40,834 bases of DNA from Saksenaea vasiformis B4078 (Eukaryota; Mucoromycota; Mucoromycetes; Mucorales; Saksenaeaceae). The notes beneath the pieces were generated by a model. The model searched no databases and was not told where the DNA came from. It saw only the letters and a program-made list of their open reading frames with translations. The DNA is taken from assembly GCA_000697055.1 (NCBI GenBank), contig JNDT01002295.1, forward strand, positions 1-40,834, given 5' to 3'. The translations under genes and the position numbers were made by a program. Position 1 is the first letter of the stretch. Every line of letters starts with the position of its first letter. This document shows, one piece after another, positions 10,614 to 20,685 of the stretch.

Positions 10614-11298
10614 TAAAACACGTTTAATCTTTGGTGTCAGAAAAGAAAGTGTACGGTTTTCTCAGGCACATGCTTCCTTAGTCAGAATTTTTTTTTTTGG
10701 TTGGCTGAGAATCAGTCGTCTCTCGTGCGCACACACAGCAATGTATAGTTAAGGTTAGTGTTTCGTAACGGTTTGGTGGATCACTGACCCGACATGTTAA
10801 AGTACAAGATCCTAACCCGGTGACATTTGAGTACATCAAGCAGGAGCTTTATACAGGTCTTCTACTAAACCAATGGAAGTATTGCAATTAGCAAGTCTTT
10901 GATTAAATCAATGACAGAGTTTGTCACGCGTTCAGCTAGAGACACCCCACCAGCGTGCCCGAAAATGACGTTGGCGAAGGTAGTTGAAGTGATGAGTTTT
11001 GCTAGGTATCGTGTTAAATCCATGCTAGATGATGGCCGCATGACTATCGAAAGCTTGTTCTTGCGCTGTTTGCGGTGGCTGTGATGGCCTCTGAAGCGCT
11101 GACGGACGAGAGTCGTTGGTACATCCTGATCGGACGCACGTCTCAATAAATTTAGAAAAAAGATACAGAAAAAGGTTATCTGAAGGACATGATATATAAC
11201 ATGCGAATATGCGAGAACGCACAACTTCGTTTGGCATAATCTGACATTCTTTTTTATCTGATCCTATAAGCAACAGCTCTTCAATGTAAGATTGAAGC
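10614..11298. other. Intergenic interval upstream of PEX16
   Basis: May contain a first PEX16 exon between about 10620 and 10800, which I could not fix. The rest (a 119-aa minus ORF and others) shows no family resemblance. A run of 12 T at about 10688 is a simple repeat. Confidence 0.35.
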
Positions 11299-11690
11299 TT
11301 ATCTTCCACACGCTAATGTTTCGGCCTCGGCTTGTGCCAAGAGCCGACTTTTGGATGCTCTGGAGAACTTGGTCGGCATCTGTCCTGTAAAGGTATCTCT
11401 CCTTCTTGAATAGGATGCGTTCTTTGTCATCGTTGCGTGAAATATCGACCTGGTCTCATCAGACCAGGTGACCTTTCCCATTTGCTCCATGGGCCAACCG
11501 AAATGTTATCTTGGACCACTGAAACTTCCCCGGTATTCTTCTTCTGACTTGGGTCTTTCTAACTGGCAAAGTGAAAAAAAAAACTAGTTCATGAACTATA
11601 TTGCCGAATGTTGAATATGACTCGACGCATGGTGAACAATCAGGGAGTAAACGAATTGCGTTTGGCGTTGGGCTCAACTGCATGGCACAG
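11299..11690 (-). pseudogene. Fossil of a Tc1/mariner-type transposase (catalytic-domain start)
   Basis: Reading minus, a FRLAHG block in one frame is followed, in another frame, by GKVTWSDETR, which matches the WSDE(S/T) motif around the first catalytic Asp of Tc1 transposases. The frame is broken between the two blocks, and no second D or E block follows. A short, old remnant; the call rests on one motif. Confidence 0.4.
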
Positions 11691-11774
11691 TCGTGACTTC
11701 ATTATAGACTGTCAGAAGGACAAATGTGAAAGTCAGCCAAGTCGTCTCCAAGAGTGGAGCACCTAAACCTTCTT

Positions 11775-14283
11775 ATGGAGAACACGCACACCTCGGGTCA
11801 GCAGGACGTTACGAAAATTACTACGGCACAACCTACGTTTGTTCCAACAGGAGCTCCTAGTATATCTACTACCACTGTCTCCACCACCACCACTCCTGGT
11901 AATTCCCAGTACATAGCGACATCAAATTAAGTACCAGCTTTAGTGAATGGTGACGCTGCATCAGCTCATGATATCGCTGTAGCTACAACAGCGCAAGCAG
12001 GAACAAGTACAAATACAACAGCTGCTACTACTACAGTTGCCACAGACGAGGAAACTATAAGGAATCGAAAATTTGTCGAAGAGTTCCAATATCTTTTGGA
12101 GAAAAGCCAAAGTCTGTTTAGCGGCTTAAGGTAAACACGACGAAAACGGCTTGCAGTCTAGGTCCTCAGTATAAAATTGAACTTCACTTGCCAGAGATCT
12201 TCCACCTACAGGAAGTCATCGCCAATGGAGACCGGTGTGTACATTTTAAATTCTTATCACACTTACTTAAATATTCATCATGCTGTTTCTTTTTGACGTC
12301 AGTACTTTGAAAAAACATTTGAAGTCTACACAAAGGCAGGTATTATCAATAAATGGATGTTGTAAACATTATGATTAATGTAGATTTCAAACAGTTGTGG
12401 AAATTTCAACAAACTCACAGGTGCATTGATATTCTTTTGTGCGCATAAAATTTCTGATGTAGGTTGGAAAAAAGGCAGATTTTGGAAAACAAAAGCAATT
12501 ATGGGCTTAAGCGCTGGGAAGTCGGGGAAATTGCAAGCAAGATAGGACAGTTATATTACCATTACTAGTAAGTGATGATATCCAAATGATCTTTTTTGGA
12601 GGCTTCGTGATGTTTACTAACCTTGCTGCAGCTTACGAACAAGCGAGACCAATTATCTACACGAAGCCTACGTGTTCTATGAGGCTATCCATGACAGGCA
12701 ATATTTCAAAGATATACTCGAAGTTAAAAAGTATGTTCAGGATATAGTGAACTCCATTAACGTCTGTGGTTGGCAGCCCTGCACTAATGATCAAGAAAAT
12801 GCGATACTATGCACGGTTTATCGTTGTGTGCTTACTGCTGAACAAAGATGACAATATCCGCTTGCTTATCAGCGAGCTAGAAGGGCTCGTGGAAGAATAT
12901 GCAAAAAGTTTTAAACCACCTGATGCGAAGGAGTGGCAAATGGTACTCGTTGAGATCACAACTTTTATGGAAGCGGAAAAAAAGCTCGTACCGATTAGCG
13001 CAGACCGAACACCTGTAACCATAGCACACCGCCTACCGGTGACACCAGCCCTTAGCCGAGAGAAAGAAGCAGGAGGCCAAAAGTTGAAACTACAGGAAGC
13101 AATTCTCGTTGGAAATTATCAGAAGCAGATCAAGTTTTCTGAATTGACTCTCGATATGTACCGTATACTTCAGTCACTTGAAAGACAGCAAACGATAGAT
13201 AAGGCTCTCGCGAAAAAAAGTGTGAAACAAGCCGAACAAGGGGCGTCAGATAAGAAAGAGCACGGTCTAGGAAAGGACGAAGCACTTAAAGCCAGCGGTA
13301 CTCCTGGAGCAAACCCTAATGCAACAACGGCTACACAAGCAGAGAAATCGAGCAAACAAATGAACCCTCACAAGTATCTATTGTATCGACCATCACTGAG
13401 CCAGTTGTTGGTCTATATCTCGACTGCCTATAAAGACACCGGAGAGAATGGAGCGATGTTGCTTTATCTTTCTGCCGACGGATGCACGTATGCCGAGCCA
13501 CGTGCACAAGGATACGGTGGGGGAATAACAACAAGTCAACGAAAGCCACCTACAGAAAGATCAGAAAACTCGAATACACCGTCTATCCACTGCTTGCATC
13601 CGGCAGATCTCATTCCTTTTACACGAAAACCACTGTTTTTAATAATCGACAGCAGCAGCAGCGTTGCATTCAAAACAATCCCTAACACCTTTGATCAACC
13701 ATTAATGTGTCTATTTTCACCAGTAGAGTATCCTTCATCGGTGCAAGACAAGAGCGAAATCGGCAGTTTATTCACGCTATTTCTGCACACACCTCTTTTG
13801 GGCTACTGTTCTGTCTCTGACATTGGCAACTTGGATCAAGGGAAATGGGACGAGTGTGTTAGCATTGTATCTGCTATGGAAAAAAAGATCGGAGAAATGC
13901 TTTTAGCGGATTTCGGTGTCGGTAAGCATATCTTTCTTTGCGTGAGGTGATAACTGATATCAAGCGTAGACCTTCATGTGAAACGTTTTATGACAGATGA
14001 CTTTTTATACACGTTTATTGTGCGCTTTGTTCTCTGCGGGATCATTCTACGATGTCATTCTTCTTTCAAGGACGAAAAAGTAGGAACCTTAACAACATAA
14101 TCTGAAAATAGAATGGATACTAACAAACGCTGATAGTCTTTCCCTACATCTTTGCCGGCATTACCAGACAGTGCCTATGTGTCACCAGAGATTATTAACA
14201 TGTTTGACGACCTAAACAGAGTGGCTGGGGTGAGTACTTACTTTAGCTTACCGCCATCGAGGGAATTCATGCATACTCGATAA
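11775..14283 (+). CDS. SCAI: SCAI family protein (suppressor of cancer cell invasion homologue)
   Basis: In animals SCAI is a nuclear cofactor that restrains MRTF-SRF transcription and takes part in DNA double-strand break repair with 53BP1; its fungal role is not established. Exons 11775-11898, 11944-12130, 12195-12234, 12303-12335, 12395-12420, 12463-12567, 12632-12730, 12777-13921, 13970-14079 and 14137-14283 total 672 codons in phase. A Ser/Thr-rich N-terminus precedes the core: FVEEFQYLLEKSQSLFSGLRDLPPTG, then LKRWEVGEIASKIGQLYYHYYLR, MRYYARFIVVCLLLN (about 213-227), MNPHKYLLYRPS (about 400) and LHPADLIPFTRKPLFLIID (about 478). The first intron (45 nt) contains an in-frame TAA and must be removed. 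The fourth intron is either GC-AG (12336-12394) or GT-AG (12340-12383, adding five residues). The C-terminal end is uncertain: GTGAGT at 14230 could be another donor. Confidence 0.93.
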
Positions 14284-15015
14284 AACTATATACGTTACCC
14301 GGATTTGCTACTGTGGACTACCTGGACCTTTCATATAATTCAACGTCTGATTAAAGCTGTTTGGATAATGAACTTTGCGTCGGGAAAGTGCTTCTCTACT
14401 TTCACAATGCCATGATTTGCGTGTCGTATGCCAAATTCCTAAATTCGGACCTCTGGAAGAGATTCAACTGCGAGAATAAAGTTAGATGATTTAATCATCG
14501 AAGAAGGGCAGTACTATCACTAGTACGTATAGATGTCACGCTAGTACAGTACGCGTAATACCGAAAGGAGAAAACCTAATGAAAAGGAAGCGAAGGCAGT
14601 TAAACTATCAAGCTGGTACATGAATAAGATCAACTTAGACATCAAACGCTACGGATAAACAAGATAAATTTTTGATGAAAGGTCACTATCGAGATAAACA
14701 ATATGTAGATCAATAGCAATTCGTGAAATATTGAGAATTGAAGCTGCCAATCGTTCAGTATGTCTATGAATCTCTCATGAGATGACTGTTGTCACGATCT
14801 AAGGCAGAAATTCAAGCCGTCGAGGCACAAGATTGCTTGCACTAGGACCTACGCGTTATGCACTGCCGCAGCAGACCCGTTTGGTGGAGATAGGTCAAGG
14901 GCGTGATATTCCGTTGAACATGTTCCGACTACTGGCAATGGTTCAATAATATGTCAGGTAGTCAGGTAGCAAACTTAAACCCTAGCAACTATTTGGATCT
15001 GCACGGATCGTCACT
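14284..15015. other. Gene-free interval after SCAI
   Basis: Only short broken frames. It may contain 5' debris of the retroelement whose protease lies at 15.0 kb, but I see no gag zinc knuckle. Confidence 0.35.
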
Positions 15016-15318
15016 ATGGATGATCCTGATACCATGCTCCCAATTAATATGGTGAAACTGGATATACAAATGCGAGGTAAACACCTTCAAACGTCTGAAA
15101 ATAACATCCATACTGATTCACTTACTGTACCTATTTGGATACAGAATAGGAAACAGCTGGGCCTGGTAGACACTGGAGCAAACAAGTCGTTCATCAGCCT
15201 GGCGTTAGTACGTGAAAATAAAAAAAAGTTAGTCAAGCTCATATTACAATTCGAAAGGCACATACTTTTGTTGCTTCTTCTTTCTCCAGGTCTTCCGTTT
15301 CTGTTTCAGACCGCGTAG
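15016..15318 (+). pseudogene. Orphan retropepsin-like aspartic protease fragment (LTR-retrotransposon remnant)
   Basis: A 100-aa frame carries LGLVDTGANKSFIS at about residues 49-62: the hydrophobic-hydrophobic-DTGA-x-x-S/T-F-I/V signature of retropepsins in Ty3/gypsy-like polyproteins. The frame runs into an AT-rich tail of Leu codons and ends. No reverse transcriptase, RNase H or integrase motif follows within several kb. An isolated, decayed piece; a cellular DDI1-like protease is unlikely because no other domain is present. Confidence 0.5.
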
Positions 15319-18005
15319 ATTATATTTTTTGTCACCATCAAGCAGTACCGGAGTTGCAGATTTCTTGGTAGCAACAGCCTTCCCTTTGCTATGAAGTACA
15401 TTAACGATTATCAAGTGTTATACGTTTGATATTACAAGCTTACCCTTTTTGCAACTTTTTTGGAGGCGTTTCAGCGAAAAAGCAGAGGAAGAAATCCCTC
15501 TGACGATTTGGAGAAGGACTTTGTCCACTGGTTTACTTGTATAGTAAGATAAATAGAAGAAGAATGAGTGCTTTACTGTGCTTTTCGCGATTGAATCACG
15601 TTCATATATAAATTTTGGATTATCCCTCCCAACCCGCCAAGTACATCGAGTAAGCCAGAAGAAAACTTTGTTTTGGACCAGGACATGATGAAGTTACACA
15701 AAGACACAGGTCACTTCTATCTGTACTTATTTATACTAATATTTTTGCTTTGTTGAAAGTACAAGAGATCCAGGATGAAAAAAGAAAGTACATTTCCAGA
15801 GGATCGCATAGAGATAATGGATAGTTACTAGAAATTTACAACAAAGTAAACACTTACATATTTGCTAGGATAAAGCGTATACCCTCCGTAACTTAGTGGT
15901 CGTTGTTTCTGATATGTAGAGTTGATCATCGTGCAGGATCGAATAAATTTCTTTTTTTCCAAAACGGTCTCATGCTGCACGGAAAATTAAGTCATGCAGA
16001 AATCGCTAATATTTCTGATTCTGCAACAGTGATCATAATGTTGCTCAATTTTTCTCAATACAATAATGAATCCAATTCGTGCAGATTTCTCCTGCTAATG
16101 GTAGCCTTTACTAGGTATTAAGGATTACAGCAAGAAGAAACGCTATTTGGAAGGTATACCTTGATCACAGTCTTAAACAGCTAAAGAAAGTTAAAGCATA
16201 AAAGCTCGGAAACAGTTGGAATCTACCACTTTCAAATTTACTTATCGCAATAAATTTGCAAAATAGGTCACATCTCCTATTCATAGCACAGCTGAAGCAG
16301 GGCTTATGCTGCGGCCTGTAGTACGCTTTGAATGGAAATCTTCATGACATAATGTCAGATATGATTCAGAACAGTTTCCCATTAATTCTTCCAGTCTGTT
16401 TTCAACCATCTGTGTTGACAAGGTTACCGAAAACAGACACCAGCATACTGTGTATTAGTCTAAATAGGGCAATCGCCGTATGCGTAGCGTGAAGAAACAC
16501 CTGATTACACAGAGTACTTAAGGTTTACAAACATTTACATCTACCAACGATTTTCTCTGTTGTGTTCTTTTTCAAGGATGACGTTTCCAATCGAACGATC
16601 GAACGATCGAATGATAGTAATCGGTTTAGAATTCAAAAATTTTACAGATATCTATGCCTCCGTCGCTATCTTGTTTTGAGAGACGATATCGCATTTACCG
16701 ATTTTGGAATGGTTTCTTGCTATAAACCTTATGCAAAAACAATTTCATTGTTTATTGTAGGATTCACTCCAACCGTGAGGACACTGATTGCTATTATTAA
16801 ATAGAAACTTCTCAGTAAATTACCAACTGTGATGGATAGACAGTTTTTTTTGTTCTGAATGCAAGGAATATGGCATGTACAATTCCATACGCCTTTGACA
16901 TGCGCAAATTACTATAATGCTAGTAACTGTAGAATGAGTGGGGCTGAGCTGAAACAAAGTCTAGTTTGCATATGTTTTAGATTCTGGAGTACCTTGATCC
17001 TAATATTCGCTTTAAAACTCATGTGCACTGATCAACATGCACTCTAAAATGACGCACTATAAACGTGGGTATTGAGACTTGTAAAAAAAGTGAAGTCTAT
17101 GAGACTCGATTGTAGATTTTTTATTCCTGTATGAGAACAATATCTATTGCTACTGAGATCTCTTTCAATAATAGAATTCAGTAGAATGGTGTCAATACTG
17201 CTAGTTTGGAACATGCATATATGACATAAGACTCTCAAACACGATAAATATCCACGCATATGAAAAAAATATATCAATTTATTTCTGATACTCTCGAAAA
17301 ATGGCATATGAAGTTAATATGAAGTGTGGTCATATGCAGACATACCATAAGTTAACCGCTAAAATTGTAAAGAGTGCGCGTTGTCTTTGTACAGAAATTT
17401 ACTGAAGGATGATGGAAAAGAGATACAATGAAATATCTGTCATGTGAGAAACGAATCGTCCTGTACACTAAAGCAGATATGGATATTTGTGCATATTTCT
17501 AGGTTATGACATCATGTAGAAAATATAGACTAAACCATTTTGTTTTGTTTGTTCAAGGCACAGGGGTACTCGGACGTTGCATATTTATTTGTCATCTTCC
17601 AGATCTAAAGAGAATTCTGTATTTACAAAATTTCTGAACATTGCTTCTATTCTTTATGAAACTTGATTTTCTAGTGCAGCTTCCAAAAGACAACAGGCCG
17701 TCGAAAGATAGTTTCCTTGAAAACTCAAATGGGAGTTCTTTCCTTATGCAATTGTCGGATTTCTATTCGAACAATTCATAGAGATATTACAAACTTTTGA
17801 ACAGCACTCACATGCATTGGACATATGATAAGGAGACGAGGTATACAACGTAGAGAGCTGTAAGCGAAAAATGAAGAAGATCTTTTGGAAATAGATTGGA
17901 TAATTTTCTTTGTAGGTATCGTATGGTCAGTAATCGGAATAAGGAATATTGATGTAAAAACTCTTTCTATAAAAAATCGATAATCTAAAAAAGGCCAAAC
18001 ACCGA
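15319..18005. other. Long AT-rich gene-poor stretch
   Basis: About 2.7 kb in which no ORF exceeds 90 aa and none shows a motif, splice-linked continuation or amino-acid composition like the real genes here. A short tandem CGAACGAT array lies near 16595. Probably decayed transposon sequence. Confidence 0.45.
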
Positions 18006-18247
18006 TATCTATCTGACTTTGATGTCACAGACTTTTATATCACTATGCCCGGTATGCAGGTAAATTTTTGTATGAGGCTACTGTCACTCATGATTTCGCT
18101 CGTATACATACTATTCATTGTCTTCGGCCTCGCTGTCTCCTGACTGCACTGGCTATCATTCGTAGATGCATCTCGCATATACTGGAGGTAATGCTGCACA
18201 TCTGCTTTCAGAGCAAAAACAGTATCTTCATCAAAAACTTCAACATT
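18006..18247 (-). repeat. 242-bp repeat element, copy A
   Basis: Aligned by eye to 40377-40618 in the same orientation without any indel and with 10 differences, nine of them transitions. The minus strand has one frame open through both copies (FDEDTVFALKADVQHYLQYM, then a Ser/Thr-rich tail to a TAA), so it is probably the 3' part of a coding exon. Copy A is joined at 18247/18248 to a Tc1 transposase fragment. Confidence 0.8.
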
Positions 18248-18612
18248 TTCTTGTGAACTTTGCTGAGAAATGGCTTCTTCTTTGCGATATGACTGTGAAA
18301 TCCTTGTTCATGAAGCGTTCTGCGAACTGTGCGCTCACTGACTTTAACTGGTAATGCCTTCGTAATCTCACTTAGCATTGCGCGACGATTCTTCTTCACT
18401 ATTCTCAGTAGATTACGAATATCACGTTGCTTAAATTTTTTGGGTCGTCCAGACCCTGCAGGTCGTTTGACTGTGTGTCGCCTTTCATAGTTATGCAAGA
18501 CGCGATATACGGTTCTTAAATGTACTAAAGTCTTATTTGCAATCTCTTTTGGTTTTATACTAGCTTGAGCAAAAGTAGCAATCCGAATCTTTTCTTCGTC
18601 AGTCCAGTGCAT
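18208..18612 (-). pseudogene. Tc1/mariner transposase N-terminus, truncated and fused to the 242-bp repeat
   Basis: From the ATG at 18612 the protein has the paired helix-turn-helix DNA-binding layout of Tc1 transposases: WTDEEKIRIATFAQ, then IKPKEIANKT, a basic GSGRPKKF hinge, SERTVRRTLHEQGFHSHIAKKKPFLS. After KKPFLSKVHK the family sequence stops and the frame runs into the 242-bp repeat, ending at 18208. The whole DDE catalytic domain is missing. A TIR-like end (GTACAGTCACATG on minus, about 18676-18690) lies upstream. The fused frame could still be transcribed, but it cannot transpose. Confidence 0.8.
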
Positions 18613-18621
18613 AATATACAA

Positions 18622-19014
18622 GTTTATGAATATAACAACCTTTGGAAGCTCCTAATGAAATTTTTGCCAATTTTCTTGTCATGTGACTGTACTTGAATGC
18701 ACATGCGGTAACAACGCCAGCCGTTCAGCATCCTATCGAATGCAGCCTAATTCTTTGAGGATATTCTTAATAGCTGTTAAAGCAGGTGTTCAGCTGCTTT
18801 GTATTGTTTGTTTAAGTACAATTATGCAACTTCGACAGAGATTATGCCATAATTTTTCAATGGATGGACACTGATCAAGAGTCTCGGAGAGAGACTGTAC
18901 TAGTATCAACCTGATTGGATAAAAATATCAACTCAGACCAATTTTCGGTCATTTTTGAAATTGTACCTGATCTTTGATATCGTTTTTCTAAGAAACTATT
19001 ATACCCATTCCTTT
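18622..19014. other. Spacer between two Tc1-type elements
   Basis: Contains the putative terminal end of the truncated element near 18650-18690 and the leader of the next transposase. TGTGACTGTA occurs at about 18681 and again at about 20229, in the same direction, as would be expected for ends of two different elements. Confidence 0.4.
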
Positions 19015-20082
19015 ATGCAAAGCGAAGACAATATACCCAATATCAGGAAGCGTAGTCCTGAGATGTCAGAGTTTGATCGTGGTGGTGTAATCTGGCTCCA
19101 CAAGGGAGGAATGTCCCAAGCTGACATTTCGCGCTTGATGGAAGTACCTGCTTGAACCATCAGCTCATTGATCAAAAGATGGAAGGAAACCGGTTCGACA
19201 GAGCCAAAGCCAAGGTCTGGTAGACCTAAAAAGTTGAGACCAACAAACGAGACCAGTTTACGTTTGAGTGTTAGGCATAGCCCCTTTATGCCCTATTCAT
19301 TTCACCAAGCAACCTTGGAAGCAGCCGGAGTCAATGTTCATAAGAACACTGTAATCAGTCACATCCGAAGTTATGGCTTTAGTTCTTGTTCTCCAGCACC
19401 GAAACCTGCTTTGACAGCAGTTCAGAAGAAGAAAAGATTGCAATGGGCCTGAGCAAGAAAGGACTGGGCGGTAGACATGTGGAGGAAGGTTGTTTGGTCT
19501 GATGAGTCCCGCTACACAGTTGCCGGTAACGATGATGGACTTCGTGTATTACGTATGGAAGGAGAAAGGTACCAGCAACGCCATATCCTGCCAACTGTGA
19601 AATACGGCAATGGATCAGTCATGGTTTGGAGCTGCTTCTGGGGAGGAGGATTTGGTCCACTGGTGATTATGGATGGCTTTATAGATCAAGATGCTTATGT
19701 GAATTGTCTCTCCAACAACTTCCTTCCCTGGTACAACGAGCTTTGTGAAGAGCAAGAGGGCCCATTTATCTTTCAAGAAGATGGTGCCAGTTGCCACACG
19801 GGCTCATATGCAAGATGGTGGAAGAATCGTTGGCAGTTGCAAGGTTTCGACTACTGGCCCGCTCAGAGTCCAGATCTAAATCCCATCGAACACCTGTGGT
19901 ATGCTCTTGAGAAGCGTATTGCACACCGAAGAGTCCACATTCATAATCCTGAGCATCTCAAGGCATGCCTACAGCAAGAATGGCAGAAACTATATCTGGA
20001 ACTGGCGGAGACCTTAGTGGCCAGCATGCCACAAAGAATTCAAGCGGTTATTGACGCCAAAGGTGGCAATACAAAATACTGA
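19015..20082 (+). pseudogene. Tc1/mariner-superfamily transposase with two in-frame TGA stops
   Basis: One frame, 356 codons, covers a full transposase: MSEFDRGGVIWLHKGG and MSQADISRLMEV (first HTH), GSTEPKPRSGRPKKL hinge, second HTH, then catalytic WSDESRY, QEDGASCH and LNPIEHLW. I count 35 residues between the second Asp and the Glu (DD35E). TGA codons at 19153-19155 and 19450-19452 interrupt it where relatives have Arg, so each is one CGA-to-TGA change away from intact. Everything else, including the catalytic triad, is preserved, so inactivation is recent. An ATG at 19063 is an alternative start. Confidence 0.93.
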
Positions 20083-20685
20083 TTCTTTTTGAATATATAT
20101 TTTTCACGTCTGCTACTATGCCTGTGCCGAATCTCGTTTTATTTTATTGAATACTTTGCAACCTACATCATGTGCAAAGAAAGGCCTATGGGCTTGAGCA
20201 AAAATTTCCAACGATAACTTTTTGTGTGTGACTGTAGATCACTAATGTGAATGCTGTAAAGCCTATTGCCAAAATGAAACATTTAAAGCTGTGCTATGAT
20301 ATCCGGTAAGTCTTTACCATGCTATAAATATAGCGTTTATGAGAACTGAGCACTTTGAAATTTTTTAGCTTATGCATAGAATCCTAAGGTATTTGACGGC
20401 AGAAATTGAGAAAAAGTTCCAGAGGTAAATGATTCTGAGTCTCACTCTGCTTAAATTTCACAGTATTTCCTAAGCAGACGTCTATGTTGGCTGGCGTAAA
20501 ATAAATTCTTATTGGCTGCACTATATTGCCATACAATTGGCTCAGAAGCGTAAATCTGCCGGGTTAAAGTCAAATCTAATTGGCCAAGTCTGACCGTACC
20601 CATGTTAGGTCCGCCCAAAATTCTCATCACCCCCTTTGTGCCAAGCGTCCAAATTTTTCCAAAATCTACGCCAAAACCTATACTT
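20083..20685. other. 3' end of the Tc1 element and spacer before the RRM gene
   Basis: The right end of the element is probably near 20235 (GTGTGTGACTGTAG). The remainder up to 20685 holds the presumed promoter of the RRM gene. The long minus-strand ORF overlapping 20451-20939 is antisense to the acidic N-terminus of that gene. Confidence 0.45.

Noticed and set aside
11775..14283. Thr-rich N-terminus as a secreted mucin-like protein
   Set aside because: It splices in phase into the SCAI core and has no signal peptide.
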